From the NCBI GenBank assembly GCA_018873245.2, contig JAEMBT020000009.1, positions 1,240,001 to 1,304,000 on the forward strand: a DNA stretch of 64,000 nt, in the 5' to 3' direction. The DNA comes from Archegozetes longisetosus. Its lineage: Eukaryota; Arthropoda; Arachnida; Sarcoptiformes; Trhypochthoniidae. A program made the position numbers and the translations under genes. The notes under the pieces were generated by a model. That model saw only the letters and a list, made by a program, of their open reading frames with translations, was not told where the DNA came from and ran no database searches. Positions 36,701 to 47,932 of the stretch are shown here, piece after piece (position 1 is the stretch's first letter; each line of letters begins with the position of its first letter).

Positions 36701-39700
36701 AGCACAGGACTTATTAGGTTATTAACGAAATAATCGGCTGAAGCATAAATAGCTTTTTCAGTAGCCCATTCGCTTTCAGCTATTGAGGTCGATATCCATT
36801 TACTACTTCTCGGTTTTGGATCAGTAATTACTGATCTCAGTACTTCGGTCATTCTTCCGGCTGCCGGTGATAATAGTGGACAATGGAATGGAATATTGGC
36901 GCATTGAACTTCACGGGCGAAGATATTCTCAGACACTAGTTGTTCAACAAATTTGTTTACCAAATCATAGGCTCCAGAAATAGTCACCGAATCTATGGAA
37001 TTATGACAAGCTGTATAGACACCGGTCGGACATCGACTTTTGGTTTCTTCCCACGTGAGTCCGACAGCGGCCATCATTCCGTGTTCGACATTTGCGTCTT
37101 TGATAGCCTTTCCTCTCCAGTAAGAAGTGATGATTGCCTGTTCGTGAGTCAGACATCCGTCTGCATAACCACAAGCTATTTCTCCAAATGAGTGACCGAT
37201 CACATGATCAGGTGTTATGCCTAATTCGGCGAACACATCTACTAATGCCACTTGCATTGAAGTTATAGCAACGAAATGGTGTATCTTTTCATCTAAAGCT
37301 TTCGGATCATCAGATAATAACACATATAATAAATCAATATCGAATTGTTTCAAAATATTGGCTGACTTATGTATTGACTTATTAAACATCTCGATATCAA
37401 TTAAAGACTTGGCCATTGCTGTCCATTGACTACCCATTCCTGAGAAGAAGTAACAGATCGGGCGCTTTGCGTTCTCCACTTTCGATATCTTTTTGCTGTA
37501 TTGATAATTATTATCTGTTTTCTTGATTACAAGTGAGCCCCGATATGGAAAACCAGATGAATAAATAGCTGAAACTGGATTTACTATTTCTCCGATTAAG
37601 GCTAAGAAATCTCGTGTTACTTTTTGTGGGTTTTTCTCAATAAATTCAAAAATATAGTTAACCGCTTCTTCAGTTCGGCCACAAATGTTCACTAAACGTG
37701 GAATTTTGTTAGCGATATCTAGGCCGTCAGTTGATAATTCTTTTTTGTTTGGCTTAAGCAACGCGTGACAGTTAACACCACCGATTCCAAAAGAATTTAC
37801 TCCTATATTAGTATTGATCAGAACAATATAGAGAAAAGTTCAAGTTTCTCAGATCTAATCAAATTTTAGAAAAAATTCAAATCATATTATTGGAATAGAG
37901 GATTTTTTCTGTTGTGCAGTATATAAACTTATTCACTGAATTGAGAGATGAAGTTTTAATCAAATAAAACTTTTATAGTTTCTAAAAAACTTTCATAGAA
38001 AAGTCGTCACTATTGCAGCAACTGGAAATACTTTTGTGTTTCTTATCTGCGATTCCGACTGTTTATAAACTTGTTTCTATCTTGAAAATAGAATACAAAT
38101 TTTCCAAATTGAATAAACCCTACCAACTCTATAACTCGAAAGTTAAGAGATAATTTACGAAAAGTTATTTACCAGCAATCCCGGGTACATAATCAGTATT
38201 TTCTGTGACGGGCACTAACGGTGGAACCATTTCAGCAATTTCTGTTTTCAAAGTTTTTAAATTGAGGTTAGCAGGAATTTTCTTGTTCTCATAGACAATC
38301 AACAGCTTCGCGAGTGAGGCCACACCAGAAGCTCCTTCTCCGTGACCGATATTACTCTTCAAGAGACCGACGGGTAATATACTTTTCCTATCCTTACAAT
38401 AGGCTTCCAATATAGCCCTCGCCTCTTGAGGATCACCGACTTTAGTACCAGTTCCGTGACCTTCAAAATAGTTGACATCGTGTGGATTAATACCTGCTTC
38501 AGTATAAGTTGTGACCATTAAGTCGTATTGACTTTCAGATGAAGGGAAGAACATTCCCGAAATTTTATAGCCATCAATATTAGTGCGTGAATGAAGAATT
38601 GTTGCGTAAATACGTTTAGAGTCAGATTTTCTCTGCAAGAAAAGACTGGCCACTGTCTCTCCACGAACATAACCGTTTGCATCCTGATCCCAGACTCGGG
38701 ACATACCTTTTAAGTATTTAAAATTATTCGATTAAATATTTGGATTTTTCAGCTTCTGTTTGGATTAATGTATTGCTGTGGATCACAACCTTAATTGTGC
38801 CAAATCTAAGATACCTAAGCTTAAATTTATATCAAAATATTATTTGTGAGCGAGATCCGCAGCAATACTGTACAGCAATCCTCCGTGCAAATAATTATTT
38901 GTCTTGAAAATAATGATTTAAAGATTACGATTTATGCATACCTTCTTTAGACCCAATATTATTAACTTGATAGATATGATTAGTAAAGGGCTGTAAATTA
39001 ATACTAACTCCGGCCACAATCGCCTGATCGCATTTGCCTAGTCTTATATCAGTGACTGCGATATCGAGTGCGACCATAGATGCGGCACAGGCCACATCGA
39101 TTGACATTGAGGGTCCGTGAAAGTCAAACACAAATGAGACTCTATTGGCATAGAATGCTTTAGAGTTGCCCTGAAACCAGAGCAGAGATTCTACTTTAGA
39201 CGACTGCAGATCTTCTTGTACTTCTTGTGGTACTCCGTCCGGCATAGTTACCGATGTGTAGCCCACATAAACACCTGTATTACTTCCTCGAAGTGTCTGA
39301 GGATTTATTCCTTGAGATTAAAATTATTGATTTGTTAGAAAAAACCATACTCAATCAAATTTATTTCAGGCTCAAGTGAGATCTTAGTTTTTGTGTTTTA
39401 ATCATATTTAAGGTTAAAGTTAGTGTCGTAGACAAGATTTTTGGTCCGAGAGGTGGATAAAAATCTGAAATGAAGTGCTCAAATTTCGGAAGGCAAGTAC
39501 CATTCTCCACTGTAATACCTGTTAATTTGCTACCAAACCTTCTATTAATGCTTAATAAGCAATCGAATGGTGCATAAAATCTACAGTCTCAAAGCTTTGC
39601 TTATGATTTTTTACAGTGCAGACCTACACTTTAATTTCGAAAAGATCTCTGGGAGACTATAACCCCTAGCCTCCCGCTGACTACGGTTGTGGTCAGAGTT

Positions 39701-40325
39701 CAATGCTTTGTGCTCAAAACATTTTTATGTGTCCATTATTTTGTGATAAACTAAGGCTATATTTAATTCAGTCGTCATTTCAATAAGTATGATTTTGCTA
39801 AATAAAGTATCATTTCCTTTTCTACTTCTAGAATTTAATAATAGTAGACATATATATATATATTGACAGAATAGTAGTAGAAACGCAAATAATTCATATA
39901 TACCAGCGTCAAAAATAGCTTCATAAGTAGTCTCCAATAGAATCCTAGCCTGTGGGTCGACTTCATCGGCAACCTTCGGTACAATACCAAAAAATGTTGA
40001 GTCCAATTTGTCTATTTCTTTCAATTTACCCATACGTGGACTCATTCCATATAAAGCTATATTAAATTTTAAATTATCTTTCAAAACTAAGCTAAATTTT
40101 AACTAATGAAAGTCTTAATTTGAGAAACTTACGTGTAGGCCATCGCCTATCATCTGCAGTAATCATATCGACATTATTATACAAATTATCGCGAAATTCA
40201 TCGATTGAATCGGATTCAGGAAATCGTCCGCCAACACCACTGATAACAATGTCGTCTTTCATAATTGTCAGCGGAAAAACATTCCTAGACATTCTTCTAT
40301 TTTCCATTTTTGATACTTTAATCAT
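30729..40325 (-). CDS. Animal-type fatty acid synthase (FAS/PKS-like), 14 exons, no thioesterase
   Basis: Multidomain enzyme that builds acyl chains from malonyl-CoA. Exons: 40133-40325, 39904-40056, 38942-39310, 38173-38706, 35990-37802, 35009-35403, 34082-34936, 33345-34003, 33046-33288, 32499-32951, 32144-32440, 31454-32077, 30848-31060, 30729-30787. Twelve of 13 introns are phase 1. Domains: KS (Cys in [11 protein letters not shown], His in [12 protein letters not shown] and [12 protein letters not shown]), acyltransferase ([14 protein letters not shown], Arg in SYWRGKAI), dehydratase ([11 protein letters not shown]), pseudo-methyltransferase, enoyl reductase, ketoreductase ([16 protein letters not shown] and NYGYAN), ACP (GMESILAV). 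It ends after ACP, about 2286 residues, so chain release must use another enzyme. Oddities: the reductase cofactor loop reads HSGTDASGL rather than the usual HSGSGGVGQ; the dehydratase site Asp appears as Glu in FVESLIQ; exon 8 is one base short at 33466-33470. Confidence 0.88.
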
Positions 40326-42261
40326 AGAAAATTTAAAAAAAGTTTTCTATTAAAAAATGATCAATTCCTTAAATTCATAATAGAAATAATTAGGAAAAAC
40401 ATTTGCAGATAATTATTTAAATTTAAGAGAATGAATTCTAACCACTTTTCATGATCGAAAAAGTATTTTAGTTAAGCCTTCATCTGATGTTCACTATTAG
40501 ATAAAGGTTAGATTTAGCTTTTCCTATATTTCGGTTTAAAAGTAAAATTTAAACTCAAGTTAGAACTTAGTCAACAAGTGCTGACTCGGAGATAAACTAT
40601 AATTATATTCTTTCACAAACAACAGTATGATTTTTCTTTGCAAATAACAGAAACGGAAGTTGTTTTCAAATAAGTCAAATATATTTCAATTTATTCAATC
40701 GAGAATTGTTGCAAAATAAGGGCAATCAAAAGTTCATTAACCGAAATATCAGTATAAAACAATGAAATAACACATAAATCACTGAAGTTTTCGAAGCAAA
40801 GTCCCAACAAAAGTTTAAAAGATTTATTTGTTTTTGAAAACAGATTGAACTTCGAACTTGAAAAGAATCAGCATTTTTAAAGCTATGCAACATTAGATTT
40901 AACGAAAATATAGACTCGAAACCGCAAAACAAAGTTCAAATCTCTTTACACATATTTCTATAACTTATTTGTGAACAAGTTTCTCAAACTTTGATTAAAT
41001 AACATTACTATGATAACTTACATTTTAAGATGATATTTCTTCAATAAAGCAATCAATAGTAGGATGAAATCTAGAATTTGATTCACTCTAAACGACTAAA
41101 TCAAAATTTCGCAATAATTTGAAGCTTTTGTCAAACCTAAACAAATTGTTACTCAACCGACGTCTAAAAGGAGAATGAAGTCGACTCTCTCGGAGATAGA
41201 TTTTAATACCTTAAAATAAAATCATTTTCAGGAAATTTGGATGTTTCGATAGGTTTGGATTAAGTCAAAACAAAACCGTAGCTATTTCTGAAATATCAAT
41301 TTTTTATGTGGTTTTAGTTTTTTTAGATCTGACAACTCATAGGATATAACGTTTTGTGCGTCAAACTGAAAATATGTTTTTAAAAATTTTTAAGTAAATT
41401 CTTTTTCTTTTACTTTAAAACTTTGACTTTTTCATGAAAAACCCTATAATTAAACTTTTGAAAGATTTTTAAAGTAAATCCTGTTTTGCATCTGTACTTA
41501 ACACGAAGCGCAATATCTAAGGACTTTTCAATCGATGTCTTATGTATTGAATTTAAGATAAACGAAATAATCTGATATAAAATCACATGAAACTTTACTA
41601 AACTTGCAAAATTTTTTTATTTAATTGATGGCTTTTCCATAAAATCGACTTGTTTGTTTCTTAAAAGAGAAGTTCATGTTGGATAAGTTATCTCTGAATA
41701 AATTTGCACAAAATTCTATCTTTAGTCATCATAACTCTAATAGTTAATCATATTTGTACAGCTCATTTTATCAAATTTTGACGTATTTTTGATTGAAGAA
41801 AAAATCAGAGATTTTCAGCTGATGTTTACTATGATAAAGATTCGAATTATTAATATCTCATGTTTCGAATTAAAGTTACGAAAAAATTGATTAACAAATT
41901 ATAAGTGAGAAAAATGTTCACTCTAATTGTACGAATAAAATATTCAATTTATTAGTGAAAGTTCAAAGTCACATTGATTCTAATAAACACAACAAAATTC
42001 CGTTCAAAGGTCTAAAACTACTACTTCATCACTAGCTCTAATTCAAAATTAGGTCAAATAAATACAGTTTTACGATTTTTTGCAGTAACTAAGCATTTAA
42101 AAATAGCATAAAACTTACTAAATGTTATGCAAATTTAATATAATTCTAACATAAGTTCCATAAACATAACATAGATTAGTAATGCTCTAAACCTGGCATT
42201 TATCTATTGAAATACTTAAATCGAAATTGTTCTAAATATTTCAACAATAAGTACTTCAAAA
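40326..42261. promoter_or_regulatory. Intergenic region between divergent FAS and hemopexin-like genes
   Basis: 1.9 kb AT-rich sequence separating two start codons that point away from each other. It must carry both promoters. Long A/T runs and several short hairpins occur, but no motif I can name. The short frame 40726-40932 (-) has no supporting features. Confidence 0.4.
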
Positions 42262-43947
42262 ATGATAGTTCAATTTATCTTTGCGTTATTACTTCCGATT
42301 TGTTTGGCCCTAAACTCTTCAAAAACCATTCAAAGAGATCCGAACTTCAATATTGATTGCAGAAAAACTCCACATCTTTTCATCGATGCTTTGGCAAAAT
42401 CACCAAAGAATATGCTATTTATATTCTTCAACAAAACTTATTTGGCAGTCTCTGAAGTCCAAAAGGATAACAATCTCGTGACCAAAAAGATTGTTGAAAC
42501 GAAAACTGTAATACCTAGGCTTAGTCGAGGACACATCGAATCGGCATTTACTTACGAGAACATAACTTATTTTCTCAGTAATTTTACTGATATGTGGAGC
42601 TACGACCACAAGAAAAAAGTAATTGATGGTCCGTATGAGAGAGAGACAAAGTTTAGCTGCCTCAACAACAGTTATCAAATCGATTCTATCTTAACTGTGC
42701 AAAGATCTAAAAGTAGTGCTCATATGTTGATCTATCACACTGAAGATGGCAAAAAATTTCTAACTTTTTGTGATATCATTACTGGACAAGTTGTTGAAAA
42801 ATATCAGAGACCATATGGAACAGATGCTACCGAAGTTGTATGGAATCATTCTGACAGATTTGAAGGCATTAACACTCTAGGATACTTCTTTAGTTATTTC
42901 CTGATAACAACATATTTAGGAAATTTACGTTATGTGCCACTTAATCAGCCCTATTATGATAACCAACTATTGCTTGATTGTCCTCAAGAGTTCTGTATTA
43001 ATGGAAAAATAGACGCTATTGTGAGCACTCCTTCAGGTAGAACTTATTTACTTAGAGGAAAATACTTCTGGCAATTCCCGACTATTGACATAAAAAAGTT
43101 AAAATTTAATTATGATTCTGTCAAATTGATATCTGACTATTGGTCGAAATTGCCTTCGAATATAGACTCAGCCTTTTGTGACACTCATTGGATTTACTTT
43201 TTCAAGAACGAAAAATTCTGGAAATACGATATTAGAAAGAATGCTACTAAAGAACCTATAATAGTATCTGATATCGCGACTGAATTTCCACAGATTCCTT
43301 CGAAAGTGGATGCCGTTTGGTTCAACAAAAGGGATAAACAAATTTATTTCGTTAAAGGAAATCAATATTTCATTTTCGAGACCAGAACTAAAGCGATTGT
43401 TGAAAAAGGAGAAATAATTCCGGTTTTGAATAATAAGAATCGATTCCCAAACTTCCTTGAAATCAATGCTATTCATGAGGACAGTAATGGCAACATATAT
43501 ATATTCTCAGATAATTATTACTTTCTAGCTAATCTGACAGCACTTAAGAGTAGCCATACTTTGATCGCATATCTATCACAAGAATCTTTATTCTCATGTC
43601 AAAGAAGTTATAATTATTCTGCGATTTCTATCTATAAAAGTTTCAATGGATTTAGGCTTTCGTTACTTAAATACAAACCTTTAAATATCAGTTTTGCACC
43701 TATCGCTAATGATAGCACAACTACAGAACTGACAGCCACCAAAGTCTCAAATAAATTAATTACTAACAACGAGTTACAATTCGAGGACCTGGTAATGAAA
43801 TGGAATCAAAGTGTGTTTAGTTTCGTAACTTCGGAGGAGAAGATACCGGTTTGGCTGACGGTGTTTGTTGTGTTTACTTTCCTTTTCATTATAGTGACGA
43901 GTATTGTCGCATTACTTATTATATTGCGTCAACTCAACAAGATATGA
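42262..43947 (+). CDS. Membrane-anchored hemopexin-repeat protein, single exon
   Basis: A 561-residue protein with an N-terminal signal peptide (MIVQFIFALLLPICLAL), an ectodomain, and a C-terminal membrane segment (about residues 533-556, VWLTVFVVFTFLFIIVTSIV) with a short cytoplasmic RQLNKI tail: a type I membrane protein. The ectodomain has hemopexin-type blade motifs, such as IDAIVSTPSGRTYLLRGKYF, IDSAFCDTHWIYFFKNEKFW and VDAVWFNKRDKQIYFVKGNQ, each with the D-A...FF-x-G-x-x-[FY]-W pattern. Many N-glycosylation sites. There is no metalloprotease domain, so it is not an MMP; a binding or adhesion role is inferred, ligand unknown. No intron, unlike its neighbours, which could mean an origin by retroposition. 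AATAAA at 44102-44107 is a plausible polyadenylation signal. Divergent from FAS, convergent with GMC 1. Confidence 0.82.
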   Translation: MIVQFIFALLLPICLALNSSKTIQRDPNFNIDCRKTPHLFIDALAKSPKNMLFIFFNKTYLAVSEVQKDNNLVTKKIVETKTVIPRLSRGHIESAFTYENITYFLSNFTDMWSYDHKKKVIDGPYERETKFSCLNNSYQIDSILTVQRSKSSAHMLIYHTEDGKKFLTFCDIITGQVVEKYQRPYGTDATEVVWNHSDRFEGINTLGYFFSYFLITTYLGNLRYVPLNQPYYDNQLLLDCPQEFCINGKIDAIVSTPSGRTYLLRGKYFWQFPTIDIKKLKFNYDSVKLISDYWSKLPSNIDSAFCDTHWIYFFKNEKFWKYDIRKNATKEPIIVSDIATEFPQIPSKVDAVWFNKRDKQIYFVKGNQYFIFETRTKAIVEKGEIIPVLNNKNRFPNFLEINAIHEDSNGNIYIFSDNYYFLANLTALKSSHTLIAYLSQESLFSCQRSYNYSAISIYKSFNGFRLSLLKYKPLNISFAPIANDSTTTELTATKVSNKLITNNELQFEDLVMKWNQSVFSFVTSEEKIPVWLTVFVVFTFLFIIVTSIVALLIILRQLNKI

Positions 43948-45112
43948 GCCAAGCCAATCTAACAGATATCTTTCAACTATTACAATATATGTTTAGCAGT
44001 TTGCTTTACTTTTTTTTGCTATAAAAGTTTAATTTTAGTTTTTTCCTCGTGTCGAGTTATCATTTCTCTCAAGATTTTGTATTGAATTTAATGATTACAA
44101 TAATAAATATTTATCTTAAAATCCTTATCAGCCGTGTGTCAACTTTTGAGCATATCTGAAAACTCAAATCATGCTTTTAAAGATTGAAACGACCTTAATT
44201 TAGATACATCCCTTATCATTCTTAGGTAACATTCACAAGAATAAGAGGTTTATTAATTATAAATTTCAAAGCTCCAAATAATAATCATACTTCTAGCGTT
44301 TGATATTTTTTATATCAATTATCTATAAATTGCTATGGGATTATCGCAGGTTTTAGATATATTGATATTTTTCTAAAACCTAATTGTTGTTCGTGTAGTA
44401 TATCTGAAAAATATATTTGTGTGGCCAAATTCAACAATGCATTAAATCGATCGTTTACTATATCACATCAGGTATGAGTCCATTTTCAACTATTTTATAC
44501 CAGAAATTACAGAAAATAATTTGCCAAATCTTTTATCTTTGAGAACATATGAACTTCAAGTACAAAGTTCATTATTATTATATTTTGATCTATCACTAAG
44601 CGCACTGGACTGACGATACAAATAAAACGCATTTCATTTTAGATAACATCTTGATATGAGTTCCATTCACTTTATTATTCGGTGAAAACATACTTCAAAA
44701 GACAATATTCAAACATATCCCTAGAGACAATGCTTAATAAGAAACTATATTATAAGAGACAAGTGGATTATTTGCTGTTGTGCCTTTTTGCTAACAGATC
44801 AATTTAAAGCCCATTTTCAATTTATTTGCACGGATTTGAATCGCATTTTGAGCTAATGAATCTTCAATAGTGATAAAAACAGCAAATCAAATTTTATTGA
44901 CAAAACTTAATTGTCAGTAACTTTTAGTTTGAGCGCAAAAGCCAATATCTTAATAGATTTCTGTTACAAATCATGCTAATATTGTCGCAAAACAGATAAG
45001 TAAAATCTAACTTCAATTTAACGTAACTTAAACTTATGAGGGAAGTTCGCAACAATTCTGAACCCCAAAATTAGTAGCAAAGTAAAAGACGAATTTTGAA
45101 AAATAATATTGA
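43948..45112. other. Convergent intergenic region between the hemopexin-like gene and GMC 1
   Basis: Holds the 3' ends of both genes, including AATAAA at 44102-44107 for the plus-strand gene. No gene seen. The right part (from about 44690) is repeated before GMC 2 at about 56770-57240. Confidence 0.5.
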
Positions 45113-47417
45113 TTAAAATGAACTATTATCATTAATAATCATTTGAGAGCCATATTCAGCAATCATAATGGTCGGTGCATTAGTGTTACCATTTGTAATA
45201 TCAGGAAAAATAGAGGCGTCAACAACTCTCAAGCTTTGAACACCTCTCACTTTAAGCCTCTCGTTCACCACAGAATCACTAGAGTTACCCATTTTACATG
45301 TCCCGACTTGATGTCCAACAGTATTAGTAACAGTTCTTGCATAGCATTCAAGGTATGACATACAGTCCCAAATCGGTGTATCAGAGCATAGACTACAACC
45401 AGGAATGGGTTGCCTCCACATTTGTGCGTATTGTGGAAAATCTCCTGAAAGCGAAAGTATTATAGCCTTACGAATCGCATCAGCCAGGGCCTTGATATCA
45501 TAAGAATTAGTTAAATATTGAGTGTCTAGTAATGGATAAACATGTGGATCACTTGAGTTAAGATAAAGTCGGCCAACACTTCGAGGTCTGTAATGAAAGG
45601 CTAGTATTCCCAACCTATTATTATCGCCTAAATGTGGTCTATAATAGTCTTCCCATTGATTGATATTTACTTCGAAGTTGGCCACAAGTGCTGATAGATT
45701 ATTACCAACTGAAGCCATATTTAAGTCAATCTGTATGTCAGGCCAGTCAGGATTGTCGTTATAGAGACTATTCATGTATTGATAGGTCAGTACGAATTGT
45801 GATAAAGGACCAGAACTGTTGACATAATATCGATATAGGTTTTCAACTACTAACTGATCACCTGATGTGACAAGACTTGAGTTCAATACTTCATAGTCCA
45901 GTTGAACGTAAACGTGGTCTTTCAAGTTATAACCAACTGGCAGATCTACTAACGTTGTTATACCGAATTGTTGTAAATGACTTCTAGGGCCGATCCCAGA
46001 AAGCATCAGTAGTTGTGGACTATTAATAGATCCTGAAAGTTAGAAATATATTCAAATATGGATTATTCAATCATTTTATGGTTCTTTTTAGAAAAAATTT
46101 CAGTCAACGTTATATGTACTGAGTCATCCTTTCGGTGTACGCCAATCAAGCTAACTATTGACACCCAATTCAGAACTAACTTATTCGACGAAGGCCAACA
46201 TATATGCCGAATAATCTGAGAACAGTAAGATTTTGAAAAATTTTCCTTTAAAAAAGTGTGCTTTGTTTCGAAAATTAAATCACAAACTTTAAGATACGCC
46301 GAAATAATGACTCATTAATAATATGAAATAAGTGAAATATGATAATGAATGAAAACTTTTTGGGAATCTAAATGTTTTCATAGAAAATTCTATTGATTAA
46401 TTGATTTTTAGAAACAGATATGAAAGAATTTTAGTAAAATGAATTTTTTCTCATTAAACAGTATATCAATAAATTGATTGATTAAAGTAAAATCTGGAAT
46501 ACCTGCACACAAAATAACTTCTCTATTGGCATAAACGGTATTATTAGTGCCGTTATTCTCAAAAACGATTCCAGTCGCTCTAACTGTTGCATTATTATTA
46601 GTCGTAATATTAGTAAACAATATTTTCGTAGCAAAAGCTCGAGTAATAATCTGTAAATTCGGTCGACCTCTATAAGCTTCCAGAAAAACGCTGGCAGTCG
46701 TAGATCGAGTAGCGTTCAGATAAATAGTTTGTTGAAAAAATTGATTCCAACTTGTGTTGGACCATTCTGGTCTACAATCGGAAAACCATTTGCAACAATC
46801 ATATTCATGTACTTTAACAAAATCGGATCTGGGTTTGAAGGTGTGGATACGACCATTCGACCACTAGTCGAATGATATCCCGGATTTGCATACACTATAT
46901 TTGGATCGGTATTGTTTTCGGTCCTCAAAAAATATGGTAAAACTTCTTCATAAGACCAACCTCTTGCACCATAAACATTGGCCCAACTGTCAAAATCTCG
47001 TCTATTTCCACGACTATATACCATAAAATTTAAATTATGTGAACCACCAACTACTCGACCTCTAGGTATCGGTACTCGCCCTCCATATGCATATCCAGCT
47101 CCCCGTTGAGGTGTTGTACGATAAGCCCAATCGACTTCAGATCCGAATTGTCGTCTGTCGAATGCGGGCATTTCTGTCAGCACTGTTTGTGGACCACCAA
47201 CTTCAAGAAGTAGAACTGAAATATTTGGATTTTCTGTCAGTCTTGAAGCCACTATAGAACCTGCAGAACCGGCGCCGACAACTATGTAATCATAAGTATT
47301 GTTGATTGGGTTTTTCGATGAAATCAAATTATATTCTCGAGTTCTCTGTAATGTTATTATTGATATTGTTATTAATTGAAGTGTTAAACTTGGATTAGTT
47401 GGAAGACTCAATTCCAT
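45113..47417 (-). CDS. GMC oxidoreductase 1, two exons, -1 frame change at a slippery site
   Basis: FAD-dependent oxidoreductase of the glucose-methanol-choline family, oxidising alcohols or sugars; the natural substrate is unknown. Exon 1 46503-47417, exon 2 45113-46032. Seen: FAD-binding start YDYIVVGAGSAGSIVASRL, GMC signature PRGRVVGGSHNLNFMVYSRG, second signature GSINSPQLLMLSGIGP after the splice junction, and the C-terminal His-Asn pair region GHQVGTCKMG and NTNAPTIMIAEYG. A weak N-terminal hydrophobic stretch may be a signal peptide. At 46734-46740 the frame reads AAT TTT TTC; the 0 frame stops at 46716 (233 residues), while the -1 frame continues with FFQQTIYLNATRSTTASVFL, as the family requires, to a full length of 611. 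Nothing else breaks the gene. Compare GMC 2. Confidence 0.85.
46117..46320. mobile_element. 204-bp MITE in the GMC 1 intron
   Basis: Ends TACTGAGTCATCCTTTCGG and CCGAAATAATGACTCATTA are inverted; ATATG flanks both sides (46112-46116, 46321-46325). The paralogous intron of GMC 2 reads straight through at this point (CATTATATGAAATAAG near 58260), giving the empty site. Confidence 0.75.
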
Positions 47418-47932
47418 ATTCGATAGTTATTTAGTTGAAAATTTCCTTCAAACTAAACAAAAAACTGTTCAACATTTTATTTGGAAATGTTTCGTAAAAT
47501 ATATAAATTTTATAAATCCTTATCCCGCATATAGTTATTGGGGAAATTATAAAATTATTTAAAACTATTGATTTTAAATTAGTTTATTTTACACATTTTC
47601 AAGTCATTGCACTCAATGCCTCTATGACTGAAAAGAGCCCTTAGACTCTCTATTATTGAATATTGTTCAGCAATATATTTATTTCACTCTATGCGCGGAA
47701 ATTAACTCAATTTTCACACACCTATTTTCTTAATTTGGAACTCTTGTTATGCTTCTGATCGAATAATAATTAATTAATTTAATGGAAAAAGGGCGGAAAC
47801 GTCTTCTAAATTGTTGGCCTTTTTAATATTGATTTACTATAAAATACATTACAATTAAAACTAAGCGTGCGTTCATTAGAATTGTTTTTCAGTGAATAAA
47901 TTGAAGAAATTTTTTTTATAAATTAAATTTTT

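Noticed and set aside
46716-46740. A 57-bp intron (GTTGGA to TGCCAG) to explain the GMC frame break
   Set aside because: Weak donor, and it would delete the conserved FFQQT region; the -1 reading keeps it.
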